64,000 nucleotides of DNA from positions 5,904,813 through 5,968,812 of the forward strand of contig NZ_CP026498.1 of assembly GCF_002953255.1 (NCBI RefSeq), in the 5' to 3' direction. Positions 48,762 to 58,027 of this stretch are shown in pieces. The DNA comes from Streptomyces sp. CB01881 (GTDB lineage: Bacteria > Actinomycetota > Actinomycetes > Streptomycetales > Streptomycetaceae). A program made the translations under genes and the position numbers. Each line of letters begins with the position of its first letter. The stretch's first letter is position 1. The notes below the pieces were generated by a model that ran no database searches, was not told the DNA's origin, and saw only the letters and a list, made by a program, of their open reading frames with translations.

Positions 48762-51269
48762 TCACGGCGCGTGCAGCGCGTCGACCACCGTCATCCGCCC
48801 CACCCGGCGGGCCGGCAGGACGGCCGCGGCGAGGCCGGTCAGCACGGTGAGCGCCAGGGCCGCGAGCACCAGGAGGACCGGCGGGCCGCCCACCGTGCCC
48901 AGGGTCGAGGTGACGGACCTGGCGGCCGCCCAGCCGTAGCCCAGGCCCAGGCCCGTACCGACCAGGGCGCCGGCCAGCGCCAGCAGGAGCGCCTCCAGGG
49001 TGAGCATCCGGCGCAGCTGCTGCCGGGACATCCCGATCGCCCGCAGCATGCCGATCTCCCGGGCGCGCTCGTCGACGCCGAGCATCAGGGTGGCCGCGAC
49101 GCCGAGCCCGGCGATCGCCACCGAGAAGGCGAGCAGGGCCATGCTGATCAGCATCATCCGGTCCAGCAGCGAGCGCAGGGTCTCGGCCTGCGCGGCCGTG
49201 TCGGTGACGGTGACCTGCGGCTGACCGTCCAGGGCCCGGTCCATCGCCTGCCGGGCGGCGAACCGGTCGGTGCCGGCGGCGGGGCTGATCCAGAGCGTGG
49301 TGACGGCCGCCGCCGGGGCGAGCCGGTCCAGGGTGGCCGGGGTGACGAAGAGGACGGCCCCGTTCTGCAGCGTGAACGGCAGCCGGCTGCGGCCGGACTC
49401 GATCCGCAGGGTGGTGCCCGGTGCTCCCGCCGTGCCGGCGACCCGGTGAGCGCCGTGCTCGCCGGGGCCGGCCGGACCGTCGTCGCCGAAGCCGCTGAGG
49501 GCGGAGCCGTCCGCCAGCGCCCGGGCCTGGCCGGCCCCGTCGGTGGACGGGCTGAGCAGCGCCGGGTCGGCCGCGGCCACCAGCGTGCTGCGGCCGTCGA
49601 TCTCCAGTGCGGCCGAGCGGACGGGCGTGACGCCGAGCGTCCGCTCCCGCCCGAGCGCGGCGAGCGCCCCGGCCGGCAGCGGGGCGCCGCCGGGGGCGGT
49701 CACCGAGAAGACGCCCGGCTGGCGGGCCGAGACCGCCGGGACCAGGGAGTTGGAGGTGATCTCCAGCGCGGTGACCGCGCTCACCATCACCGTCACCCCG
49801 AGCAGCAGCGCGGATCCGGTGGCGCCGGTGCGCCCCGGGTTGAGCCGGAGCTGCCGGGTGGCGAGCCCGCCCGCCGTTCCGCAGAACCGCCGCACCGGGA
49901 CGCCCAGCCCTGCGACGACGGCCGGGAGCAGCCGGTGGCAGAGCCGCAGGACGCCGAAGAAGCTGCTGATCGCCCCCAGGGTGACCGCGAGCAGCGACAA
50001 CGGCGGCCCGGTCGTCACCCCGGCCGCCAGCAGCCCGGCGCCCGCCGTCAGCAGCAGTACGGACAGCACCGTCGCGCGCACCCTGGCGCCGCCGGTGGGG
50101 CCGGCGACGCCGCCGAGCGCCGCGACCGGCGGCACCGCCGAGGCCGCCTTCGCCGGGCCGCGCACGGCGAGCACGGTGAGCAGCACGCCGAACAGCCAGG
50201 CCAGGACGCAGGTCACCGGGGACGGCACGAGCGAGAGGTGCACCGGCCCGAGGTCGGCGGTGCCGGCCAGCACGGTGCCGACGCCGCAGAGCCCCGCCCC
50301 GAGCAGTACCCCGGCGGCCGACGCGCCCGCCCCGAGCAGCAGCCCCTGGCGGCGGATGAGCCGCCGGACCTGGGCCCGGTCGGCGCCCACGCAGCGCAGC
50401 AGGGCGAGCCGGCGGGTCCGCTGGGCGAGCACGACGGAGAAGGTGTTGCCGACGACCATGCGGGCGACAGCGAGGGCGATCAGCACGAACGACAGCGCCG
50501 CGATCAGCACCACCCCGTAGAGCGTCCGGCTCTGCCGGGTCGCCTCGGCGACGGAGGCGTCGTGGGTGCGGACCTCGACCCCGCCGCCGAGGGCCTGCCG
50601 CAGCGCCTCGGCGGTCCGCGCGTGCGAGGCGCCCGGGGCGAGGCGCAGGTCGAGCGAGGTGGTGGCGACCCCGGTCGCGTACTGCGCCACCGAGCCGTCC
50701 GGCACCGCGACGACCGGTCGTCCGGCGAAGCCGGGCGCGCCCCGGCCGTCCAGCGTCCCGGCCAGCCGGACGGTGCCGGTGGTGCCGTCCGCCCGGGTGA
50801 GCCGGACGTCCGAGCCGGGCCGGGCGTCGACCCGGCGGGCGGTGTCGGCGTCGAGCAGTACCTCGCCGGGGCCGGCCGGCCACCGCCCGTCCTTGAGCAG
50901 CTGCCAGCGCAGCGCCGGGTCGGCCGCGACCGAGCTGATCACGGCCGCCTCGTCCAGCGGGCGCCCGGCGGGGGTCAGCACCCCGCCCCGGCCGGCCAGC
51001 CGCGCGGACACCGCGGCCACCCCGGCCACCTGCCGGGCCCGGTCGGCCACCCCCGGCTCCAGCGGGCCCCGCGCCTCCGGCGCCGTCACCTGGACGTCGG
51101 CGGGGCCGACCTCGGAGGCGGCGCTCTGACTGAAGGAGTCGACCAACGCCCCGCTGCCGCTGACCGAGGCGATCAGGAAGGCCACCCCCAGCGCGATCGC
51201 CGCTCCGGTGAGGGCCAGTTGCCGCAACTGCCCGCGAAACTCGGCCAGGGTGTATCGGTACGTCGTCAT
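48762..51269 (-). CDS. FtsX-type ABC transporter permease, orphan
   Basis: An 835-residue membrane protein with the MacB/FtsX double architecture: N-terminal TM helix, large extracytoplasmic domain, three TM helices with an FtsX domain (about 265-395), further TM helices in the middle, a second extracytoplasmic part, and a C-terminal FtsX domain. LMLGVDERAREIGMLRAIGMSRQQLRRMLTLE is described by its key DERxREIGMLRAIG motif. Such permeases export lipoproteins or lipids, or signal from an ATPase. The ATPase gene that normally lies next to them is absent. The start is ATG at 51269, with GAGGGG upstream. Confidence 0.9.
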   Translation of the reverse strand: MTTYRYTLAEFRGQLRQLALTGAAIALGVAFLIASVSGSGALVDSFSQSAASEVGPADVQVTAPEARGPLEPGVADRARQVAGVAAVSARLAGRGGVLTPAGRPLDEAAVISSVAADPALRWQLLKDGRWPAGPGEVLLDADTARRVDARPGSDVRLTRADGTTGTVRLAGTLDGRGAPGFAGRPVVAVPDGSVAQYATGVATTSLDLRLAPGASHARTAEALRQALGGGVEVRTHDASVAEATRQSRTLYGVVLIAALSFVLIALAVARMVVGNTFSVVLAQRTRRLALLRCVGADRAQVRRLIRRQGLLLGAGASAAGVLLGAGLCGVGTVLAGTADLGPVHLSLVPSPVTCVLAWLFGVLLTVLAVRGPAKAASAVPPVAALGGVAGPTGGARVRATVLSVLLLTAGAGLLAAGVTTGPPLSLLAVTLGAISSFFGVLRLCHRLLPAVVAGLGVPVRRFCGTAGGLATRQLRLNPGRTGATGSALLLGVTVMVSAVTALEITSNSLVPAVSARQPGVFSVTAPGGAPLPAGALAALGRERTLGVTPVRSAALEIDGRSTLVAAADPALLSPSTDGAGQARALADGSALSGFGDDGPAGPGEHGAHRVAGTAGAPGTTLRIESGRSRLPFTLQNGAVLFVTPATLDRLAPAAAVTTLWISPAAGTDRFAARQAMDRALDGQPQVTVTDTAAQAETLRSLLDRMMLISMALLAFSVAIAGLGVAATLMLGVDERAREIGMLRAIGMSRQQLRRMLTLEALLLALAGALVGTGLGLGYGWAAARSVTSTLGTVGGPPVLLVLAALALTVLTGLAAAVLPARRVGRMTVVDALHAP

Positions 51270-51440
51270 GGCCCCTCGGATCAACCGCCTGACCAGCCGT
51301 GATGCTCCGTCAGGATCATGATCGAGCCTAGGTCCGCCCCGCCCCCGCCCCTGTCGGCATGACGTCGCGTTCCCGGTCACCCCGGGAGCTGACGCCGCCC
51401 ACCGCCGTCTCCTCCTCCAGAGGTACGCGACCCTGACGAA

Positions 51441-51471
51441 AAAGCCCCGGACCATGGCGGTCCGGGGCTTT
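51441..51471 (-). terminator. terminator after tRNA-Arg
   Basis: A perfect 13-bp stem (51441-51453 with 51459-51471) and a run of five T on the minus strand, 21 bp past the tRNA. Confidence 0.85.
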
Positions 51472-51491
51472 CCCTCGGGTCGTTCCTTCTG

Positions 51492-51564
51492 TGCCCCAGG
51501 CAGGATTCGAACCTGCGACACCGGCTTTAGGAGAGCCGTGCTCTATCCCCTGAGCTACTGAGGC
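51492..51564 (-). tRNA. tRNA-Arg (anticodon CCT)
   Basis: A complete 73-nt cloverleaf on the minus strand. The acceptor arm is GCCTCAG/CTGGGGC with discriminator A. The anticodon stem CGGCT/AGCCG closes CTCCTAA (anticodon CCT, reads AGG). The T-arm is GGTTCGAATCC. CCA is not encoded. Confidence 0.97.
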
Positions 51565-51770
51565 GCACTCGGTGGACAGCGTACCGGATCCGCGGTGGGG
51601 CGGGTGTTGGGGTTTCCGCGGTGCGCGGGCGGGTCCTGCGCCGGGTCGGCGCCCGGGACGGGGGGGGGAGCGGGGGTGGCGCCCTGAGGGGCGACTGCCG
51701 ACTGGGTGTCAGACGGCGTCCAGTAGCCTGCGAGGGACTGCCCGCACCCGTCCGATCACGAAGGCCCCCG

Positions 51771-53312
51771 ATGAGACCAGCTGCCGCCCCGCACCCGGCT
51801 CTCCGCCTGCTCGGGCAGGTCTGGTTGTGGCCGGCGCTGGCCATGCTCTGCATCGGCGGGTACCGGCTCGGCACTCCGGAGCTCTGGCGGGACGAGGTGT
51901 CGACGTGGACCGCCTCCACCCGGCCGCTCGGCGACCTCTTCCGGCTGCTCCAGCACATCGACGCCAGCAACGGCGCCTACTACGTGCTGATGCACGGCTG
52001 GACCGCGGTGGCCGGCGACTCCATGATCGCGCTGCGGCTGCCGTCGGTGCTGGCGATGGCCGGCGCGGCGGCGTTCGTGGCGCTCACCGCGCAGCGGCTG
52101 TTCGGCGGCCGCGTGGCGGCGGTCAGCGGCGGGCTGCTGTTCGCCGTGGTGCCGATGATCTCCCGGTACGCCCAGGAGGCCCGCTCGTACGCGCTGGTGA
52201 CCTGCGCGATCGCCGCGGCGACCTGGCTGCTGCTGCGCGCGCTGGAGCGACCGACCTGGAGGCGCTGGGCGCCGTACTGCGTGGCGATGGCGGTGGCCGG
52301 GGCGGGCCACGTGATCTCGTTCAGCACCCTCGCCGGGCAGCTGGCGGTGGTGGTGGCGCACCTGTGGCAGGCCCGCGGCGCGGTGCGGCGGCGGCTGCTC
52401 TGGCAGTACCCGCTGGCGGTGGCCGTGGCGACGCTGCCGGTGCTGCCGGTGCTGCTGCTGGGCAGCCGGCAGTCCGGGCGGCAGCTGGGCTGGATAGGCC
52501 GGCCGGGCCTGACCACCCTGCGGCACTTCGGCGAGGCGCTGTTCGGCTCGGCCGGGGTGTTCCACGTCTTCGCCCTGCTCGCCCTGCTGGTGCTGGTGCT
52601 GCCCGGGCGGCGGCTCCCCGCGGTGCAGCTGCTGCTGCTCGCGGTGCTGCCGGTGGCCTCCGTCTGGCTGGTGTCGCAGGGCAGCACCTCGTACTTCATC
52701 GACCGGTACCTGCTGTTCACGGTGCCGGCCTGGGCGGCGCTGGCCGGCGGCGGGGTGCGCGCGGTGTACACGACGGTGGCCGCGGCCGCACGGCGCAGCC
52801 GGACGCCGGGACAGGTCCGGGCCGCCGGGGTGCTGCTGGCGGTCGGGCTGCTGGCGGTGCCCGCGGTGGAGGCGCTGCCCACGCAGTCCGAGGTGCGGGA
52901 CCCGGGCTCGCACTCCCTCTCCGAGGCGCCGTACCGGGCGGCCGCCGAGCTGATCGCGGCCGGCTACCGGCCCGGGGACGGCCTGGCGGCCCCGCTCGGC
53001 AACCAGAGCTGGGCGATGGTCGGACCGGGCGTCGCCTACTACCTGCCGGAGGGCGTCCACCCCTACCCCGTCTTCGTCGAGCGCAGCGCGGAGCAGGCAG
53101 AGGACCTCTTCCCCTCCGCCTGTCCGCGGCCGGCCGAGTGCGTGGGGCAGGCGCAGCGGATATGGCTGTTGGTGCTCGGGGACACCGCCGAGCCGCTGGC
53201 CGCGATGCCCGACGACCAGGCGCAGGCGCTCAAGGCCCGGTACGGCACACCGAGCCGGGTGACCCCCCTCGGCGGCGTGACGCTCGCCCTGCTGGACCGT
53301 TCCGCCCGCTGA
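51771..53312 (+). CDS. GT39-like membrane glycosyltransferase
   Basis: A 513-residue GT-C fold protein with 9-11 TM helices. The first outer loop carries the acidic motif GTPELWRDEVSTW (Asp/Glu pair). The second has YYVLMHGWTAVAGDSMIALRLPSVL, as in mannosyltransferases acting with polyprenyl-phosphate sugars. A C-terminal extracytoplasmic domain (about 370-513) follows. Donor and acceptor are not known. The start ATG at 51771 has GAAGG six nt upstream. A run of nine G near 51660 lies outside the gene. Confidence 0.85.
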   Translation: MRPAAAPHPALRLLGQVWLWPALAMLCIGGYRLGTPELWRDEVSTWTASTRPLGDLFRLLQHIDASNGAYYVLMHGWTAVAGDSMIALRLPSVLAMAGAAAFVALTAQRLFGGRVAAVSGGLLFAVVPMISRYAQEARSYALVTCAIAAATWLLLRALERPTWRRWAPYCVAMAVAGAGHVISFSTLAGQLAVVVAHLWQARGAVRRRLLWQYPLAVAVATLPVLPVLLLGSRQSGRQLGWIGRPGLTTLRHFGEALFGSAGVFHVFALLALLVLVLPGRRLPAVQLLLLAVLPVASVWLVSQGSTSYFIDRYLLFTVPAWAALAGGGVRAVYTTVAAAARRSRTPGQVRAAGVLLAVGLLAVPAVEALPTQSEVRDPGSHSLSEAPYRAAAELIAAGYRPGDGLAAPLGNQSWAMVGPGVAYYLPEGVHPYPVFVERSAEQAEDLFPSACPRPAECVGQAQRIWLLVLGDTAEPLAAMPDDQAQALKARYGTPSRVTPLGGVTLALLDRSAR

Positions 53313-53464
53313 CCTGCCGCCTCACCGGCCGCGCGCCCGCGCCCCGCCCGGGGCCGCCCGGATGCGGGCGCGCGGGGGCCGGGTGACCATGGAGCACGGC
53401 GTTCAGGGCGCGCCCCTGCCCGCCCGCCCGTCCACGGCCGCGACTGCACCAGGAGGACGAGCCC

Positions 53465-54355
53465 GTGAGCGAGCAGCCGCCCGGGCGGATGGCCCGGTTG
53501 AAGGGCCGCTCGGCGGCGCTGGCCCGGCACGCCCGCGCGCTGCCCGAACAGGTGCCACTGGTCGGCCGGGCACTCGGCCAGCTGCTGCGGCTGAACCTGC
53601 TGGACAACGCCACCCGGTTGGCCGCCCAGGCCTTCCTGAGCGCGCTGCCGGCGCTCTTCGTGCTGGCGGTGTTCGCCCCGGCCGCGATCCGGGACGGCGT
53701 GGTGCACACGCTCCGCCAGGAGCTGGGGATCCAGGGATCGGCCCAGCAGTCGGTGCAGGCGCTGCTGGAGAGCAGCAAGGACCAGGAGTCCGGTTACGGG
53801 GTGATCGGTGTCCTGATGACGCTGCTGTCGGCGACCGCGCTGAGCCGGGCGATGCAGCGGGTCTGCGAGCGCTGCTGGGAGATGCCCAAGTCCGGGACGC
53901 GGCTGGCGGCCTGGCGGTGGCTGGTCTGGCTGCTGGTCTGGCTGATCGCCCTGGTGCTCCAGAGTCCGATCCGGAGCGGTTTCGGCCTGGGCCTGTGGCT
54001 CGGGATCCCGCTGACCTTCCTCACCGCGAGCGGCATGTGGTGGTGGACGCAGCACCTGCTGCTGGTGGGCCGGGTGCGCTGGCTGCCGCTGCTGCCGGGA
54101 TCGCTGCTCTGCGGGGTGGCGGTGGTCGGCCTCGGGGTCGCGTCGCGGATCTACCTGCCGGGGGCGATGTCGCGCAGTGTGAGCCAGTTCGGGCCCTACG
54201 GGGTGGTCTTCACCGGGCTCTCCTGGCTGATCGTGATGTTCACCGCGCTGACGCTGGCGATCGCGCTGGGGCGGGTGGTGTCCGAGGAACCGCAGTTCAC
54301 CGAGTGGCTGGGCACCCGCACCGAGCCGGGCCGCTGGGGCGGTGTCCGGCTGTAG
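53465..54355 (+). CDS. YihY/BrkB-family inner-membrane protein
   Basis: A 296-residue protein with about six TM helices and the BrkB/YihY pattern. ALPALFVLAVFAPAAIRDGV comes early, then a small amphipathic region and SQFGPYGVVFTGLSWLIVMFTALTLAIALGRVV near the end. Members are of uncertain function, once misnamed RNase BN; a transport or envelope role is suspected. The start is GTG at 53465, with AGGAGG eight nt upstream. It lies 152 bp after the glycosyltransferase gene, on the same strand. Confidence 0.85.
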   Translation: MSEQPPGRMARLKGRSAALARHARALPEQVPLVGRALGQLLRLNLLDNATRLAAQAFLSALPALFVLAVFAPAAIRDGVVHTLRQELGIQGSAQQSVQALLESSKDQESGYGVIGVLMTLLSATALSRAMQRVCERCWEMPKSGTRLAAWRWLVWLLVWLIALVLQSPIRSGFGLGLWLGIPLTFLTASGMWWWTQHLLLVGRVRWLPLLPGSLLCGVAVVGLGVASRIYLPGAMSRSVSQFGPYGVVFTGLSWLIVMFTALTLAIALGRVVSEEPQFTEWLGTRTEPGRWGGVRL

Positions 54356-54371
54356 GCCCCGCTCCGGGCGG

Positions 54372-54445
54372 GCGACCCCGGGTGACTTCGAGCGGTGGCC
54401 CGGGTGATTCCGAGCGGGCGGCCCCGGGCGGGTGACTTCGGGCGC
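54372..54445. repeat. imperfect direct repeats after the YihY/BrkB gene
   Basis: Three degenerate copies of a 24-30-bp unit containing CCCGGGTGACTTCGAGCGG lie between the gene's stop and the shared terminator. They are similar in kind to the repeats after other genes in this window. Confidence 0.55.
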
Positions 54446-54465
54446 ACACCGGGCCAGACATGAGG

Positions 54466-54504
54466 ACGGAGTGGGAAGTCGGACCGGCCGACTTCCCACT
54501 CCGT
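54466..54504. terminator. strong bidirectional terminator
   Basis: A perfect 17-bp stem (54466-54482 with 54488-54504) with a 5-nt loop, between two convergent genes. Confidence 0.88.
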
Positions 54505-54534
54505 GCGTGCTGTCCCTTCCGGCGACGCCTCCGG

Positions 54535-56976
54535 TCAGAGCATCCGGGTCAGCCTGGAGAGGATGGACGGCGGGGCCAGGTCGGACTGGAGCAGGACCGG
54601 GACCTCCGTCTTGTCGTCACCCGCGCCCAGGCTCAGCGTGCCGACCTGGGTACCGGCCTTGGCCTGGTGGCCGAGCTTCACCGGGTCCAGGGTGAGGGTG
54701 CCGGTGATGCCGGGGAACCCTGCCGCGACGAGCTCCTTGCCCGCGACGACCGGGACCGTGCCACCGAGGCCGTCCTCGACCCGGGCGACCACGTCGCCCT
54801 GCTTGGCGATGGTCTGCCCGGTCACCGCGTTCTGCGCCGCCTGGATCTGCTTGCCGCTGACCTTCAGCACCGTCGGGAGGATCCCGTCGGAGGTCGCGGG
54901 GGAGGTGGCCTGCTGGCCCAGGGTGACGCCGAGGATCAGCCGCTTCACGCCGCCGACCTCCTTGTAGGCGGCCCACATCAGGCAGCCGCCGGCCGGGGTG
55001 CTGGAACCGGTCTTGACGCCGATGACCCCGTTCTTCGCGTTGATCAGGGTGTTGGTGTTGAAGATCTTCTGCCCGTTGAAGTTGGTGTCCGGGGTGGAGA
55101 CGATCTGCCGGAAGATCTCGTTCTGCATCACCTGCTCGGCCAGCTTCAGCTGGTCCTTCGCGGTGCTCTTGGTGTCCGGGCTGTAACCGGCCGGGTCGGC
55201 GTAGACGGTGTTGTTCATGCCGAACTTGGCGGCGGTGTCGTTCATCTTCTTGACGAACGCGTCCTCCGAGCCGACGTCCCAGCGGGCCAGCAGCCGGGCC
55301 ACGTTGTTGGCCGACGGCAGCATCAGCATCTCCAGCGCCTGGTACTGGGTGAGCTGCTGGCCCTCCGCCAGGGTGACCCTGGACTCGTCGCCGTTGCCGG
55401 ACTCCTGGGCGGCCTGCTTGTCGACGGTGATCTTCGGGCCGCTCTCCCCCTTCTTCAGCGGGTGCGACTGGAGGATCAGGTAGGCGTTCATGACCTTGGT
55501 GACGCTGGCGATCGAGGCCGGCGTCTCCGGACCGGAGCTGCCGAGGCTGCCGACGCCGACCACCTCGGCGGCCGACTGGCCCTTGGCCGGCCAGGCGAGG
55601 TCCACCTGGTCGCCACCGAAGGTGAAGCTGCCCGCGGCGGTCAGCTTCACCTTCGAGTCCGGCAGCGGGCGGAGCAGCTGGGCGACCACGACCGCGCCGA
55701 GTACGACGGCGAGGAAGACGGTCCAGATGGTGATCCGCTTGAGCGCGCGGCGCAGCGGCGAGACCGGGCGGGCGTTGAGCGCCGCCAGCACCTCCATCGC
55801 CTCGGCCGTCGTCGCCGGTCCGAGCATCGGCTCGGTGATGCGCAGCGGATCAACCGGAAGGGCTTCGGTGATGGCCGCCTCCGGGACGGCCGGCGGTACG
55901 GGGACGGGCAGCGGCTCCGGCTGCGGCAGCGGCGGGGCCGGCGGCACCGGCTGCGGGTCCGGGACGGGGAGCGGGGCGGGAGCGGGCGCCGGCCCGGGCT
56001 TCGGGGCGGGCGTGGGCTTCGGCAGCGGTTCCGGCCCGGGAGTCGGCTCCGGCTCGGGGACGGGCGCGGGCTCCGGGTGGGGCTCGGGCCCCGGCTCGGG
56101 GACGGGGGCCGGCTCGGGCGTCGGCTCCGGCTCGGGGGGCTCGGGAACGGTGCCCGAGCCGGGGGCGGCGGGCTGCACGGGAGTCGCGGGAAGCGCGGCG
56201 GCAGCGGGAAGCGCGGCGGCGGCCTTCGCGGGGAGGGGCTTCTCCAGCTTCTCGGCCTTCGCCGGCTCCGGCTTCCCGGACTGCTTGTCCGCCGACTCCT
56301 GGGCGGCCTTCACTGCAGGCTTCTCTGTCGGCTTCTCCGCCGGCATCTCCACCGGCTTCTTCGCCGACTCGTCCAGCGCCTTCGCGGGTGCCTTCTCCGC
56401 TGCCTTCTCCACTGCCTTCGCGGCCGGCTTCTCCGCTGCCTTCTCCGTCGGCTTCGCAGCCGACGCGGCGGTCCGAAGGGCGAGACGCGGATCGTTCCCG
56501 GCCGGCCGGCCGGAGACCCCGCCGGATGCGCCACCCTTCACGGGGGCATCGCCGTCGGCACCGGCGGACCCTCCGTCAGCTGCGGACTCGTCACTCTTCG
56601 GGGCGGGTGACGTCAGCTCCGGGGGGAGCCGCAGGGCGGTGGTCGCGTTGTCGACGGGCAGCCGGAGCATCGTGGTCACCGTGTCCACATCCCGGACCCG
56701 GAGCTGCACGGTGGAGCCGGCCCTCGCCGTCCCGGACGGCGCCTCGGCCGACCCGCCGTCAGCAGCGTCCGCCGCATCCACGGCGCCCGCGACGTCCGAG
56801 GCGTCCGAGACGTCGGCGCCGCCGGAGACATCGGCGGCACCGGCGGCACCGGCGGCGGCATCGGCCGTACCGGCTGCCTCCTGGACGCCGTCACCGTCCG
56901 CCGGGCGCACCCGTTCCCCACCCCGATCGCTCGCCCGCTCGCCGTCCCGCAGCACCCTGTCGGGGGACTCGCCCAC
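54535..56976 (-). CDS. D-Ala-D-Ala carboxypeptidase with very long disordered N terminus
   Basis: An 813-residue S11-type penicillin-binding protein. The catalytic part is C-terminal and outside the membrane: Ser491-Val-Thr-Lys494, Ser555-Ala-Asn and Lys655-Thr-Gly, followed by a PBP5-C-like domain. It is anchored by one TM helix (about 413-433). The preceding 410 cytoplasmic residues are low-complexity: Ala/Asp-rich (about 30-75), Lys/Pro/Ala/Glu repeats (about 165-253) and a Pro-Glu-Pro rich stretch (about 271-366). It trims peptidoglycan pentapeptides. The tail may be an interaction scaffold. I chose GTG at 56976, with GAGGAGG nine nt upstream. Confidence 0.9.
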   Translation of the reverse strand: MGESPDRVLRDGERASDRGGERVRPADGDGVQEAAGTADAAAGAAGAADVSGGADVSDASDVAGAVDAADAADGGSAEAPSGTARAGSTVQLRVRDVDTVTTMLRLPVDNATTALRLPPELTSPAPKSDESAADGGSAGADGDAPVKGGASGGVSGRPAGNDPRLALRTAASAAKPTEKAAEKPAAKAVEKAAEKAPAKALDESAKKPVEMPAEKPTEKPAVKAAQESADKQSGKPEPAKAEKLEKPLPAKAAAALPAAAALPATPVQPAAPGSGTVPEPPEPEPTPEPAPVPEPGPEPHPEPAPVPEPEPTPGPEPLPKPTPAPKPGPAPAPAPLPVPDPQPVPPAPPLPQPEPLPVPVPPAVPEAAITEALPVDPLRITEPMLGPATTAEAMEVLAALNARPVSPLRRALKRITIWTVFLAVVLGAVVVAQLLRPLPDSKVKLTAAGSFTFGGDQVDLAWPAKGQSAAEVVGVGSLGSSGPETPASIASVTKVMNAYLILQSHPLKKGESGPKITVDKQAAQESGNGDESRVTLAEGQQLTQYQALEMLMLPSANNVARLLARWDVGSEDAFVKKMNDTAAKFGMNNTVYADPAGYSPDTKSTAKDQLKLAEQVMQNEIFRQIVSTPDTNFNGQKIFNTNTLINAKNGVIGVKTGSSTPAGGCLMWAAYKEVGGVKRLILGVTLGQQATSPATSDGILPTVLKVSGKQIQAAQNAVTGQTIAKQGDVVARVEDGLGGTVPVVAGKELVAAGFPGITGTLTLDPVKLGHQAKAGTQVGTLSLGAGDDKTEVPVLLQSDLAPPSILSRLTRML

Positions 56977-57274
56977 GTAACCCAGCCTCCTCAACGCCCG
57001 GCGGGGCACCGGCAGACCCGATTTCGGGAAGCCGACGCCCCGCCCCGTGTACCTGTACAGTCTCCGCCACCGACGGAGGTTCCGGCCGCCCACACCCCGC
57101 CCGACCGGCGGTTATTGCCGCCGCACGGCCGCACCGCGGCCCGTTCACCCGTCAGACGCCGGGCCTGGCGCCGCCGGTTCCCCGCCTCGTACGCAAGGTC
57201 ACGATTCGGAGGCGTACTCGACAAGCCCGTGTGAGAGGCGTCACGCTGTTTCCCATCCACGCGGGGAGGCTTGG

Positions 57275-58027
57275 ATGGGCAAGAGCCGCAGAACTATTCC
57301 CGAGGAACTCTTGCTGCTCGCCTTGGACCCGACCACGGGTACCACGGCGCAGCCGCAGACCCTCGACCTCGGACTTGCCGGGGCGCAGCTCGTCGAGCTG
57401 TCCCTGGCCGGACGGATCGTCCCGGAGGGCGACCGGATCGCCGTCGTGCTGCCAAGGCCGACCGGCGACCCGACACTGGACCACGCACTGGAGTTGCTGC
57501 GCCGACGCGGCAGTCCGGTCCGTGCCGCGCACTGGATCGGCGGGCCCCGGCTGGGGCTGCGGCAGACCTATCTGGCGCACCTGGAGAGGTGCGGCATGGT
57601 CACGGCCGTGCCGGGCCAGGTGTGCGGGGTACTGCCGACGACGCGCTACCAGGCGTCCGACGACTGCACCAACGCCGCGATCAAACAGCGGCTGGACACC
57701 GCGATCCGCACCGGCGTGCCGCCGGACCCGCGGACCGCGGCGCTCGCCGCCCTGGCTCACTCGGTGGGCCTGGGCAAGCATCTGTACCCGGGCAACGAGG
57801 GCCGGTCCTCACGGTCGCGACTGCGCGACCTGATCCGGTACGACCCGCTCGGCGGGATGGTCGCGCACGCCGTGATGGACGTGCAGAACGGCCTTCCGTC
57901 CCAGCAGAACCGTTCACCCCAGGGAGGCAGCGGCACCCCTGCCGCCGCGGGCCGTCCCGGTCAGCGGGCGTCGGGCCGTGGCGGGGCCGCCGGCCGGGTC
58001 GTGGCGCCCCGCGTGGGCGTGCGCTGA
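57275..58027 (+). CDS. GPP34 (GOLPH3-like) domain protein
   Basis: A 250-residue protein with the GPP34 fold: IPEELLLLALDPTTG at the N terminus, GLAGAQLVELSLAGRIVPEGDRI and a helical C-terminal half ending in DPLGGMVAHAVMDVQNGL. Eukaryotic relatives bind phosphoinositides on Golgi membranes. In Streptomyces such proteins are numerous, of unknown function and presumably bind acidic lipids. The last 35 residues are Gly/Arg-rich. The start is ATG at 57275, with GGGGAGG eight nt upstream. It is divergent from the carboxypeptidase gene. Confidence 0.88.
   Translation: MGKSRRTIPEELLLLALDPTTGTTAQPQTLDLGLAGAQLVELSLAGRIVPEGDRIAVVLPRPTGDPTLDHALELLRRRGSPVRAAHWIGGPRLGLRQTYLAHLERCGMVTAVPGQVCGVLPTTRYQASDDCTNAAIKQRLDTAIRTGVPPDPRTAALAALAHSVGLGKHLYPGNEGRSSRSRLRDLIRYDPLGGMVAHAVMDVQNGLPSQQNRSPQGGSGTPAAAGRPGQRASGRGGAAGRVVAPRVGVR

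Noticed and set aside
51650..51680. Run of nine G as a possible frameshift site in the GT39-like gene
   Set aside because: It lies more than 90 bp upstream of the best start codon (51771), outside the coding region.
54466..54504. Long perfect inverted repeat as an insertion-sequence end
   Set aside because: It is a simple 17-bp hairpin between convergent genes with no target duplication or transposase nearby. A terminator explains it.
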